DNA from: Zoroaster sp. YZ-2022
Taxonomy: Eukaryota > Echinodermata > Asteroidea > Forcipulatida > Zoroasteridae
Length of the DNA stretch: 64,000 nucleotides
Assembly: GCA_029582265.1 (NCBI GenBank)
Contig: CM055816.1
Coordinates: 23,337,825 to 23,401,824 of the forward strand
Direction: 5' to 3'
In this document: piece after piece, positions 46,516 through 57,498 of the stretch
Numbering within the stretch: position 1 is the first letter of the stretch
How the letters are laid out: the number at the start of each line of letters is the position of its first letter
Translations under genes and position numbers: made by a program
Notes under the pieces: model-generated
The model's database searches: none
Seen by the model: the letters and a program-made list of their open reading frames with translations, nothing else
Told to the model about the DNA's origin: nothing

Positions 46516-46590
46516 ATGCTGTACATCGGGCTAGGAGTATTAGGTTTAATAGGTGTCGCTTATTTATTAAACTCTAATAATAATGTTTAA
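46516..46590 (+). CDS. 24-residue transmembrane peptide
   Basis: MLYIGLGVLGLIGVAYLLNS then NNNV. It is almost entirely one membrane helix. It starts 6 bp after the basic protein and its stop overlaps the next ORF start by 8 bp. Such a short ORF could arise by chance, but the packed arrangement supports it. Confidence 0.45.
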   Translation: MLYIGLGVLGLIGVAYLLNSNNNV

Positions 46591-46717
46591 AAAAAAAACT
46601 ATAGCGCATTCGCAGCGGAGCGCCACCGCTTTGCTGGTTAAAAAACCTATAAAACAACCCTCGCCAGCGGCAACGGAGGTAAAACACGAAGAAGATTTTT
46701 TTTATGAAATGAAATAA
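46583..46717 (+). CDS. 44-residue basic peptide
   Basis: It starts MFKKKTIAHSQRSATALL and has a Lys/Pro-rich middle (VKKPIKQPSPAATEVK) and an acidic end EEDFFYEMK. It overlaps the end of the preceding membrane peptide. Function unknown; it may be a small core or virion peptide. Confidence 0.4.
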   Translation: MFKKKTIAHSQRSATALLVKKPIKQPSPAATEVKHEEDFFYEMK

Positions 46718-46734
46718 TTTAAAAAAATATTGTC

Positions 46735-46750
46735 TATACTATAAAATATG
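46735..46750 (+). promoter_or_regulatory. TATACTATAAAATATG start-proximal motif
   Basis: Identical in all 16 bases to the motif at 43824-43839 and placed the same way at an ATG. Confidence 0.4.
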
Positions 46751-46998
46751 TCTTCAACAACGATAGATACAAAGGGAATCGCCAATTCTGCTTATCACGG
46801 AGCCGTCGTAGGAATTATAACCGTTTTATAGAGCATGCTCGGTAAAAAGTGTTTAAAATAAATCCAGCCGATTTAGGAAAGTTGGATTTAAACGACAGTC
46901 TAAAACTCACCGTGACGGTCAGGTCGGCGTTAATGACGCAAACGTGGTTGGTTCAACAAAAACATTTACCAGATAAAATTATGAATTCTTTCAATTAA
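46748..46998 (+). pseudogene. Small Polinton protein, stop plus frameshift
   Basis: Starts MSSTTIDTKGIANSAYHG with a hydrophobic VVGIITVL. It has a TAG stop at 46830-46832, then a frame change near 46860 into NPADLGKLDLNDSLKLTV and a helical end (QQKHLPDKIMNSFN). One small protein of about 82 residues is the natural reading. The DLGKLDL motif recurs in Polinton proteins as far as I recall. Function unknown. Confidence 0.5.
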
Positions 46999-47030
46999 AA
47001 AGTATATAAAATGTGTATTATAAATAATAA

Positions 47031-47543
47031 ATGGATAAACGTACGAGAACAAAACTAGAAAACGTGTATTATAGTCCGAAAGGATACTGGAAAGGTCAAT
47101 CAGCGATCGATAAACTAGCTCAAGAAACTAAAGTGAATAAAAAATTAGTTTTACAGTGGATAAAAAAGCAAGCGCTGTGGCAAATTTATTTACCGTATCC
47201 CGCCACCATTCCAAGACCAACCAGTTCAAACTCGAATTTAGAAAAACCAAATGAGGTTCATCAAACGGATTTATTGTTTCTTCCTCACGATACGATCGGT
47301 AAAAATACGTACAAGTACGCGTTAACTGTTGCGGATGAAACTAGCAGGTATAAAGAAGCGGAACCGTTAATCGATAAAACCGCAGCGCGAGTAAGTAACG
47401 CGTTTGAAAAAATTTATAAACGTTCGCCGTTGACTTGGCCTAAAATTTTAAAAGTCGATCCTGGAAAAGAATTTATGTCGAACGTAACTAAAATCATGAG
47501 TAAAAATAATGTTACTGTACAAAGAAGCGAATATAGAAAATGA
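47031..47543 (+). pseudogene. Retroviral-type integrase of the Polinton, C-terminus deleted
   Basis: It would catalyse integration of the element. The open frame of 170 codons starts MDKRTRTKLENVYYSPKGYW, an N-terminal helical part, followed by the rve core. First catalytic Asp is in HQTDLLFL, second in KVDPGKEF. The frame then runs MSKNNVTVQRSE and ends three codons later, so the third acidic residue of the D,D-35-E triad and the C-terminal domain are missing. The stop falls in sequence that belongs to the convergent polymerase gene, which shows a deletion junction at about 47525-47535. Catalytically dead. Confidence 0.9.
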
Positions 47544-50139
47544 TCTTTATTATAATTACTAAAATCGTATAAATCTACGTCTTCTTGCATGTCTTTATAA
47601 ACGTCTTTCCTTTTAATCTCAACCATTAAACTATCCGTGTAAAGTAATTTTATCTTGTCGCCGTATTTCTTTTTGTAATAAAAATCGTACATGTAAAGTT
47701 TAGCTAATTCTAAAATACACATTCCTACGTAAATAGGACGGTTGAGTACGAGATTTGTTTTATACATGTTGAATAGCCGCTAAATTAAAATCGAAAATCC
47801 TTTGCTCGCAAAAGTCGGCTTTGCTGTTTTTATAAGCATACGTTTTTTATCTCTTTCATCGTTTAATCTCACGAGATCCACGTTAACGCGATTTCGCACA
47901 TTTTCCATCGTTTTTCCAAAAAGTGAATCAGTATTCATCAGTTTGTACAATTCTTTCTCAAATTCGACGTTGCATTTTTTCTGAAAAGAGTGTTTAAATC
48001 AATGTATGATTTCATCCATGGCGATTCATCAAATTCTAAAACTCGATGAATTTTTGTCAGTTTCATACCGAGTTGTAAATATTTTTCTAAACTGCGATAA
48101 TGAATGACGTATTTCGTTTTGTTGCCTAAAGTAGCGACTAATTTTTGAACGTTTGGGGCGGGTTTGTTGTCGCCCAATAATTCAAGTTGATACAGTGACA
48201 TCCATTCTCTCGGTACCGTTAATTTCTCTGGCGCGAGTGGATAATCGTTATGAGAATCGTGTAAATTAGTTGGATATTCCAAATCAACTTCTAAAATACG
48301 CCCTCTTCCATATTTTAATCCTTTTTTATATTTTTTATCATAATTGTTTTTAATTTCTTCTTGAGGCAACCATTTAAATTTACCAGTTGGTAAAGGTTGA
48401 CTCATCGCATGACCGTACAAATTATTCGCGTCTAAATATAAAATGTAACTCGCTGGTTTTGATGGATCGTAACCGTCACATTTTGGATTGTTTGCTTTAG
48501 AGTATCTATTGCTCACCATAACTATTCCTCCTCTCAAACCTTTTTCTATAAATAAATACTTGTCGATATCAGTCAACAACTCTAAAGAAACTTTTGAATG
48601 TTTTAGTAACGCGTACCAACTTAAACCCGGACTCGTATAATAATGAGCTGGATCTAAACCGTATCGTTTCATACAAGTATCGCGAAAATTTTCAAAAACG
48701 TCCGCTAATAAGCAAGTATCGGTACGCACGTACAAATCGTGATAATCACCTAGATTTGTACACTCAAACGTATTGTAAACCTTCTTTGCATGCTCGTATT
48801 ATTTTTTCGTAATACCTTCGCCATTCAATTTACTATAAAAGTTTTCTTTTGAAGGAAGTTTAGTTTCACCAAAACGTTCAAAACTATCCATGTATTCGTA
48901 AGGATAAATACCCTTTTGTGTTAAAAGACTAAATTTTTCTAAATCGGGTTCGTGTAATTTTGTGATACGAAAAGATTTACTCGATTCAACAATTTCATCG
49001 AGCGAAAATGGTAAAAATTTAAAACTATCGAGAAATCGTAGTTGGTCGTTTGAAAAAGAAATGTACTTTTCAATATTATTTGCAATACACGTTAGTTTCC
49101 CTTTTGTTTGACTCATTCCTTGCATAATGAGATGAGTCGTATCCTCGTAAATTATGAATAAAAGCAGGTATAATTGTTTTGCCTGGTTCTATTTTTAGTT
49201 GCAAATTACATCTACGATGTGCCGCGCCTCTATATTTTCCCGTGATGTGACAATGATCTCTAAATTTTGCGTAGGAATTAACCAAGTCTTTTATTTTGTT
49301 TTGTACATATTCTTCTAATTCTTCTTGTAATTTTTCTCGTATAAATTCTTCTATTCGTTTTTTTAATCCGTATTGTTTAAATTGTTCTATTATTGCTAGT
49401 CTAATTTGTACATTATTTTCTTCTAAAATTAATTTGCTTTGTTTAAATTGTTCTATTTCTTCTTGTTTAAATTGTTCTATTATTTCTAGTTTATATTTGT
49501 CTTTATTTTCTTCTTTCTGAAAATATAATTCTTTTAAATATTCTTTTTTACAAACCCAACAACAACAATTGGGGTCGTTAAAGTCGTGCCAATAATATTT
49601 TTCGCATATCCATCACTGTTTAGCATTTTTTAAATCTTCTTCATCTTCTTCAGTCATGTTCATTTCTTTAGGGTTTGCAAATATCTTGTTAATCTTTTCT
49701 ACTTCATCCGCCATTTTATTTTTAAAATGTTTGACCACATCTTTACCCCTGTATGTGTACTGACTAAAAATTTCACCGTCGCATCGAACAATAATGTACG
49801 AATAACCGCACGGAAGGTGTTTTTCCTTGATATAAGTTTTTGCACCTAAATTTCTACTCATTGAAGCTAACAGTGCTTCAAAGTCTGTATATGTAACAAA
49901 AGCAGCTTTCATCTTTTTATTAAAATTTTTAAATTTTAACGTATCGTTTTTACCCTTTATCGGCAACGTGTATTTTACCGCTCTACCACCTACACCTCTA
50001 CACTCTTTCACGTGATCTAAAAGTATATCTTCTCTACTAAAACATTGTAAGCAACGATCGCAAAAGTGTTTTTTAGCTTTATGCTTTGTTTGATTATAAA
50101 GTAATTTATTAAAATCCTTGATAAAAACGTAATTTAGAA
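47526..50139 (-). pseudogene. Protein-primed family B DNA polymerase, exonuclease and palm parts, 3' truncated
   Basis: Core of the Polinton polymerase in frame-shifted pieces (50139-49613, 49612-49290, 49285-49076, 49125-48799, 48735-47938, about 47940-47526). In order: the FCDRCLQCFSREDIL zinc-like part; exonuclease motif I in TYTDFEALL (about 49870-49896); the HCHITGKYRGAAHRRCN zinc motif; YVRTDTCLLADVFENFR (exonuclease motif III region); motif A in YLDANNLYGHAM (about 48406-48443); motif B in SLFGKTMENVR; and motif C YTDSLMVEI (47630-47641), where the usual YTDTDS has lost one TD pair. A stop separates KNAKQ and the CEKYYWHDF part at 49613. The gene ends abruptly after KDHFLYS. Multiple lesions exclude function. 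Confidence 0.92.
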
Positions 50140-50510
50140 ACTTATGGACGCAGGGCTTTTTCGTGCGCAGCCCCCTTACTGTGGAACCACAGGAAGTGAG
50201 ACTTTCCACTTCACTAGGTAATTAAAAAAAAACAGCTTAAGACACACCTTTTTAGAAATGCCTTTAATTTGTAATTTCAAAGTGTAATTTTAAAATGTGT
50301 TTCATTAGAGTATTATTATAATAATTATCTATCATTGTAACTATTATTATTGTCTCCTTTATAGATAGCTCGCATTTGTAATTTGTCACTTATTGTAAGA
50401 CAATCATTCTTTTTAGTCTAAAATGTAAAGCGCTATTGGGCATATTTGGAAATAGCGCTATATAAGTAATTAAATATTATTATTATTATTATTATTATTA
50501 TTAGTGAGAT
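50140..50510 (+). mobile_element. 5'-truncated LINE tail inserted in the polymerase gene
   Basis: The plus strand carries a short ORF2 end (RSPLTVEPQE region followed by a KTHLF-like KTA-DTPF stretch), a 3' UTR with AATGTAAAGCGCTATTGGGC and CGCTATATAAGTAATTAAAT, and a terminal (ATT)n run (50476-50503). GCGCTATATAA plus (ATT)n is common at the 3' ends of CR1/L2/RTE-type LINEs. The polymerase reading resumes on both sides (ATRSH and YVFIKDFNKL). Confidence 0.8.
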
Positions 50511-51052
50511 CTGGTTGCTTCTTGTTCTTGTTCTTGGATCAATAATAATTTTATACGTTCCTTTTCACAATTTTCATCAGAAATGTGTAAAGGTATGATT
50601 GAATTGTCATCATCCAAACCATAAACGTTTATTGCGATACCATTTTGTTTCTCGACTCGCTTAATCTGACTGATTGGTGTAGGAGCATCGATTCCATCAA
50701 AATTTAAACCGTCCTCTATCGGGTATGTAGAGAGTCTATCCGAATGTTTTTTTTTTTTTGTTTTTTTTTTTCGCTTTTTTTTTTTTCTTGTGAAAAGAAG
50801 CGACACGAAGCGACCATCGCAAACAATAATAATTATCGTCTTTGGTTTTTGGGTTGATGCAGGCTTTTTATTTCTTATGTAAACAGGTAGCTCGATATAA
50901 GATCCTCCCCTCAAAGGTCTATATTTTGAAATTGTAAGATCTAATTGTTCAATACGATCTACCCTCCATCCAGTACCTCCAGTTATGATTTATTCTACTT
51001 GTTCTTCAATTCTAGCAAAAGCCAGAGCTAAATCAGCTTTAATATTATTCAT
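50501..51052 (-). pseudogene. Polymerase B N-terminal region, part 2
   Basis: From 51052 MNNIKADLALAFARIEEQVE leads to a stop at about 50993. In the same frame it continues WRVDRIEQLDLTISKYRPLR, then GGSYIELPVYIRNKKP. An abnormal Lys-rich, low-complexity stretch follows (plus strand T-runs at 50748-50785), then YPIEDGLNFDGID, KRVEKQNGIAINVYGL and IKLLLIQEQEQEATRSH. These segments belong to the usual N-terminal domain of Polinton polymerases. The conserved part normally between IRNKK and the YPIEDGL segment seems to be replaced by about 130 bp of low-complexity sequence. Confidence 0.8.
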
Positions 51053-51093
51053 ATTCAATCAAACTATTTGTTCACGTGGGTGCAAATGTCGCG

Positions 51094-51375
51094 TCATGGC
51101 ATACCATCTTCATTACGAAATCTATAAAATTTAACCCATATGTAGAGAAAAACAAAATTGTATGCTCCAAATTCTTCTAAATCTAATGATAACTTGCTAA
51201 TTATCGGTGCTTTAGCACCCCTAAAAAACTCTTTTACATCTTTTTCTTTGCTATGACCGTGCGGTACGGTCATAGTTCGTTGACGCAAATACCTACCACC
51301 GTCGATGTATCCTTCATCAAATCTCAATAATAATTCTTCTTCTTCTCCTCCTCCTCCTCCTCCTCTTCTTCTTAG
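51094..51375 (-). pseudogene. Polymerase B N-terminal region, part 1 (downstream of LINE)
   Basis: It begins in a Glu/Gly/Arg-coding (GAA/GAG)n tract (51343-51374), then FDEGYIDGGRYLRQRTM, HGHSKEKDVKEFFRGAK and EEFGAYNFVF, and ends IWVKFYRFRNEDGMP before a stop at 51094. The plus-strand LINE (51374-57690) is inserted directly upstream in the tract. I expect the KFYRFR segment before the GRYLRQRTM segment in related proteins, so the order may be rearranged here; this is uncertain. Confidence 0.7.
51343..51374. repeat. (TTC/TCC)n tract, left side of the LINE
   Basis: TTCTTCTTCTTCTCCTCC and more; the remnant of the tract into which the LINE was inserted. The other side is at 57499-57688. Confidence 0.8.
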
Positions 51376-51578
51376 AACTAGGTGGTGTGTCTATCGAGCT
51401 CTCGGATTTTGTAAGTTTTTTGTAGGATTTAGACCTTGGATGGTCCTAGTTTTTGTAATAGGTTAAAGCTTATGGTTTTCTGATCACACTAGACTCTTTA
51501 TATAGGTTATTTATTAATATTTAGTGAGATTTTAAGTATTTTATTTCGTTTTTCTTGTTCTTAGCCTGACTAGCCGTC

Positions 51579-53095
51579 ATGGCTAGTCAAGCGAGGAAAG
51601 ATTTGCATAACAAACCCATTGATCCTTGTATTCACATTACCCGCAATAATGGTGTTGTGTGTGACGCCAATGAACACATTCCAATTTCAACGTACATTAA
51701 CGCACTCGCAGAGACAATATCAGCCGATGAAATAGTCTCCGCCTCAAGAATTTCAAACAAACGCATTGCCATGTACCTATCTTCTCACGCAGCCGCCGAA
51801 GAAGTCGTTATGCTCGGTATGCGTATGGATCACGATTTCATTGATTTACAACCACTAGTAAAACCCACCACCAGACTCGTTTTGTCAAATGTGTTCCCTG
51901 AAATACCAAACAGCATTATTGAGAGTAATATAAAAAGTTTCTGTAAACCAGTCTCACCCATTCGACCCATACCCCTTGGGATGAAAACAAAACAACTATC
52001 ACACATCATGTCCTTTAGACGACAAGTCCATGTCATCATTGAAATAAATGTCACTCTACCAGACCATATAAATTTCACCTATTCTGGAGTAAATTACCGC
52101 ATTTTCATCTCCACTGAATCGGTAAAATGTTTCAACTGTGGAGAAACCGGTCACATCAGCAAAACATGTAAAAAACTAACACTAATGTGAATGATCAAAA
52201 TAACCCCAAAACTGCAAAAGCCTCAACTTCAGAAAATCCCCTAAATCCATCACCGGTTTTTATCCATGGAAAAAAGTCAGACCCTAAACATCCACCGAAA
52301 AACCCAAACCACCGCCCAACCACATCAAACGATGGAAGAGAGGTACAACCCCCCTCCTCCAAACCAATGGCCCAACCGCACTCTGCGGCAACATGGGCCT
52401 TAACACCACCCGTACGGGCGGATCCCTCCCCCACCTCCCTCAACCCTCCTTCCATCCCTCCTCCCAACCCCACCTCCAACCCTCTCTCCAAACCTCCACC
52501 CAGCCCTCTCTCCACACCCTGCCCAAAAAACATGGCAATCTGGGGATCCCCACCCGCCCCCTCAAGGAGAAAATCCCCCCTCAAGGAGAAAATCCCCCCT
52601 TTTCTCCGAGGTCGTCACAAAAACGAAGAGGAAACAAGCTGTTTCCCCTTCACCCACAGTATCATCCGGGCTTGTCGCCCTGAAATCCCCTTCACCTCCA
52701 AGAAAACTAACCAAATCAAATGAAGATCCTCCCGCAGAGGATCCCACTATCACTCAAGTTCTTGACAACAATCCATCCAAATGTCAATTGACAGTGACGA
52801 AGAGTCAGTTTCATCTGATATAAGTCAGCAAACTTTTGGCGAAGACCATGACGACCTTCAAATTTTGGAAGGGCCTCTCTCAAGCCAAGAAATGGTCACT
52901 TTTCTCAAATGTGTTAAATCCAGAAGAAAACCTGTGGACATTGCTAAGAAATTCACCCCAGACTTAAAGGGACTTGTCAAACAACTGAAACCTTTACGCA
53001 ATAGCCCACTTCTACAAAAAAGAATGCAGCAGAGAATCCGAAAACTTATAATACACCTTAATCCCGACGATCCAATCAACATACTCTCAAAATGA
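51579..53095 (+). pseudogene. LINE ORF1: gag-like protein with zinc knuckle, frameshifted
   Basis: 51579-52190 starts MASQARKDLHNKPIDPC and ends with a CCHC knuckle CFNCGETGHISKTC. The sequence continues in another frame (52188-52640) as a Pro/Ser-rich linker (STSENPLNPSPVF, NPPSIPPPNPTSNP), changes frame again near 52620, and finishes 52781-53095 with MSIDSDEESVSSDIS and a basic tail (LLQKRMQQRIRKLII). This mirrors ORF1 of the LINE at 1-3870. The last stop TGA overlaps the ORF2 ATG (ATGA at 53092-53095), a layout that would allow stop-and-restart translation. Confidence 0.8.
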
Positions 53096-56000
53096 TTGTT
53101 GTAAGGAATTTTATTTTATGCATTATGACACTTTCAATTGTAAGCCTTAATACTGGAGGGTGCTCTACACCTATAAGAAACTCTTCATTTCAAATTTATG
53201 TTAAGAATGCCTTAAATAACCCCGATATTATTCTTTTACAAGAAATAAATGAACTTACCTCTAAGGCCCTTTCTTGGAAAAATTGGCCTTATAAAATAAA
53301 TTGTACAAAAGGAGAAACACGTGGAACTGGAGTGACCACCATGATAAACAATAATGCCGACGCTAACTTGTTAAGTTTCTCTACCATTTTTGAACATTAT
53401 GTTAATTATATCGAAATTGAATCTCAATCCACTACATACCACAATGTTCTCGTCCCCCAAAACGATAGCCAAGCCATGCACGCATTACAAGCCATTCAAA
53501 ACCATTGTGATCTACATAAAGACGGTGTGATTATCATTGGTGGTGACTTTAACTGCACGCATAATCCTTCTTTAGACCGTTTTTATACAACGGATGAAAG
53601 ACGTCAGAAAATTGCTTTAACTCTTCAAAACTTGTACACAGAATTTTCTCTGTGTGACGTCTGGCGCAGATTGAACCCAAATTTAAGCAAATTCACATGG
53701 TTTAGAAACAACCCACAGAAACCTGCAAAAACTTCTAAATCTAGACTGGACCGTTTTTATGTCCCTATTAACTTGATGTCGTCTGTGATCTCTTGTGATA
53801 TTAAACCTTGTGCTCTTTCGGACCACAGTGCCGTTATTTTCAAAGTCAAACTTCCAACCTCAAAACAAAAAGGAAGTGCGTATTGGCATTTCAATAATTC
53901 CTTGCTCGAAGATGAAACGTACAAAGACATTATTTATCAATTTTGGAAAAATTGGCAGACCCAGAAATCTGAATATGCCAGTATTTGTAACTGGTGGGAC
54001 TTGGGAAAGTCTCACATTAAGTCAATAACGCAAATGTATGGTGCGAAAGCTGCCAAAGAAAAAAGAGCTATGATTAATAAACTAAATGAGAACATAGATG
54101 ATTTACAATCTGCGCCAGAATTAACACCTGAATTAATAACAATTCTTAAAGAACAGCGTGAAACGTTGAGCTCCATTCTAAAACGTGAGGCTCAGGGTGC
54201 ACTAATTAGATCACGTTTTCAATATATTAACGAAGTAGATACTTGTTCAAGTTTTTTTTTCAACCTTGAAAAATCAACTTCCATGTCAAAAAATATTACG
54301 AAAATGCGTCTATCTAACGGAAACATAACAGAAAATACGTCTGAAATTAAATCTTTTGTCCATCAGTTCTATAAAAATTTGTACAGTAAAACCTCCACTG
54401 ATGTGCAGGCTCGTGAAACCATACTCGAAGGTTTACCAACTCTTGATCCTAGTGACACTGAAGATTGTGACAAACCGCTAACACCCGAAGAAATTGAAAA
54501 TGCAGTTAAACAACTCAACCAAAACAAATCTCCGGGCCTTGATGGACTTTCCACCGAATTTTATCAATTTTTCTGGCCTTTGATTAAAGAAGATTTACTC
54601 GTTGTCCTAAATGAATCCATTAAATTACAAAAAATGCCGAGGTCTAGCCGGAGAGCAGTTATTTCCCTGCTCCCTAAGAAAGGAGATCTCCTTGATATTA
54701 AAAATTGATATTAAAAATTAAATTACAAAAAATGCCGAGGTCTAGCCGGAGAGCAGTTATTTCCCTGTTCCCTAAGAAAGGAGATCTCCTTGATATTAAA
54801 AATTGGCGTCCTGTCTCGCTTTTAAATACCGATTACAAAATTTTTGCAAAAGTTCTAGCCAATAGACTTAAAAATGTCATTGGTAGCATTGTTCACCATG
54901 ATCAAAGCTATTCTATTCCTGATCGTTCAATTTATGATAATATCAATCTCATCAGAGACAGCATTTTGCATTCCAACATTCAAAATTCTCCGTTGGCTGT
55001 TTTGAACCTAGACCAAAGGAAAGCTTTTGACAATGTAGATCACACATATTTGTTTAAAACATTAGAAACAATGGGTTTCGGAAACCGTTTTATATCCTAC
55101 ATCCGTATTTTGTACAGCGATGCCGAGAGTCTGGTTAAAGTCTGTGGCTCTCTCACATCCCCTTTCCCTTTCGAGAAAGGCATACGACAGGGATGCCCAC
55201 TCTCGGGGTTGCTATACTCTATCTCTATTGAACCCTTTTTACACACACTAAGACTGCGAGTAAATCAAAATGGCCTCCGCCTACCCAACAGCGACAAATT
55301 CAACGTAGTCACTGCTTATGCAGATGACGTCACTATATTCATCACCTCCGATTATGGTTTCAACGTTGTAAATCATGTTTATGATATGTTTAGTAAGGCC
55401 TTTGCTGCATCTCTTAATTACCAGAAATCCCAAGGGTTATGGGCAGGATCATGGGTTACAAGAAGTGATAAACCTCTAAACTTCAATTGGAACAACCAGG
55501 GTCTCACCTTCTTAGGAGTTCATTTAGGAAATACAAATAAAGATCTTCAAAAGAATTGGCAAATCTGCCGTGAAAAACTACATAAAGCTCTTTCACGGTG
55601 GAAAGGCTTATCAAAATATATTTCCTACAAAGGCAAAGTTTTAATCACCAATCAATTAGCGGCTTCCAAACTATTCCACTATCTTGCTGTGCTCTCGCCT
55701 CCCGAATATATCTTAAATGAACTCCAACAGAAACTTATCGACTTTGTCTGGTCAGGTGGAAGACACTGGCTGAGCAAACAAATTTTGTTTCAAATTCCAG
55801 AAAAAGGGGGGTTTGGCCTTGCCTGTCTCCAAGCACGTATGTTGACCTATAGGTTTACTTTGATACACAAACTTTTGAAGGAAAACACCCACCCATCTTT
55901 TATATTCCTTAGTCACCATCTCCGTCAATACTGTAATCTCAACTTAGATTTTCAACTTTTTTATATTGACTTAGAACCTAAGTTTTTGTCTCACTTACCC

Positions 56001-57083
56001 ACCTTCCATAGTGAAATCATACGTGCTTGGATAACATCGAGAGCTCGAATATTCACACCACCTAATTCAGTTTCTTCTGTTCTTAACTTACCTTTAAATA
56101 GCACTTATATCAACCAATTTAGAGATCAACAGGTTCTCTCACCCAGACTGCTGGCGTGTGGAATGAGACTAGTGGGCGATGTCATAGACCCAAGAACAAG
56201 ACAGTGGAGACAAGCGAAACATCTTAATCAGGAACACCTTGGACCACATCCCCCATCAACAATGTTACTTGAGAAAGAGCTTCAAAATCAACAAAAACTC
56301 CTCATAGAAATATTCCGAAATGTGTTCAACAACCATGGATACCGTCTAGCATCTCATCACCTGGCGAACTTCCCAGCGTTTCCAGTACCTCCCCCAGAAA
56401 TCAACCTACCCCCAGACGTTAATGGAACAAACGCTGCTACAAAAGTTCTATACAACAAATTAAATGCTGAAGTTAATTTCCTTGAAGAACAGACTCTGAC
56501 GCACTGGCACAACAATTCCGTCATTCCACTGAACATGAAAATACCATGGAAAGAAATTTACCACCTCCCTACATCAAAACGGGAAGGTGACATCCAGTAC
56601 CGACTTCTTCACAATTGTCTACCCAACCTAACAATTTTACACCACATCGACCCAAACATACCCCCCTCGTGTGGTTGGTGTGGAGAAAAGGGAACAACCA
56701 TTCATCTGTTCATCAAGTGCCCAGCAATTCAACCAGCTCTCAACCTTCTGCATACTCTATTAAACCGGATCTTTCCAGACATGGACTTAAACTTCGACAC
56801 ATACTGGACTCTCATTCCACACGCCAAGGGTCGTCGCCCAAAGGAGAGTGTTCATCTCGCCAATTATCTAATCATCAGCCTTAAAGCTACAATGTATTGG
56901 TTATATTTACGTCTTCATTACAATGACCCACTCATTGTCTGGAAACATCGCCTGCAAAGCAAAATTCTCCTTGAATCACACTGTTACAAATCTTGTAATA
57001 ACACGGCTACTTTTAACAAGAAATGGGACTGCAACAATACCCTGTTCACCCTGGTTAACGATAAATTATATTGGTTGATATAA
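53092..57083 (+). pseudogene. LINE ORF2: endonuclease and reverse transcriptase, broken by a 98-bp tandem duplication
   Basis: 53092-54708 holds the endonuclease (VSLNTGG, LLQEIN, GGDFNCTH, SRLDRFY, ALSDHSAV) and the beginning of RT (NKSPGLDGLSTEFYQFFW, SRRAVISLLPKKGD). A duplicated 98 bp shifts the frame. 54705-57083 continues NWRPVSLLNTDYKIFAK, VLNLDQRKAFDNVDH, IRQGCPLSGLLYS and the catalytic YADD (TAYADDVTIFI), then a long C-terminus with a CGWCGEKGTTIHLFIKC zinc-like motif and the end LYWLI. Apart from the duplication the frame is open for about 1,300 codons, so this copy is young. Confidence 0.92.
54621..54816 (+). repeat. 98-bp tandem duplication within ORF2
   Basis: TAAATTACAAAAAATGCCGA starts at 54621 and again at 54719. 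The copies cover KMPRSSRRAVISL and LLDIKN and differ at one base (CTCCC versus TTCCC). 98 is not a multiple of 3, so the frame is lost. Confidence 0.95.
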
Positions 57084-57498
57084 ATGCCTTTTTTCTTGTT
57101 TCATTATTATTTATTATACACAAGGAAGGACGATGTGTCCTTTTTCATATTTTTTCCCTCATAAATCTTGATTATGATTATGATACATAGGTCAGGGTGA
57201 AGTCATCAGTGGTCATTTACCCATCTTGACGGGTGTACCACTGGTGTTTTTCTTCCTTAAACTAATGTTCTTTTGACTATTTTGTTTTTAAATATTTAAC
57301 ATACATGTTTAGAGTTCGCAGTACTCAACGGTTAATTTTTTTTTCCGATGCATACTGCGCACTTTACTCATTTTATGTAAATTAATTCCTCTGTAAATCT
57401 GTATCTTTTATTTGATTATTTCATATATTATTCAGCTGTGACCTGTATTAGTCACCTGTATCGTTTTGAAATAAAGTTCCAGCTGAAAAGTCAAAAAG

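Noticed and set aside
52195..52584. Gly-rich minus-strand ORF
   Set aside because: Antisense of the Pro-rich linker of LINE ORF1.
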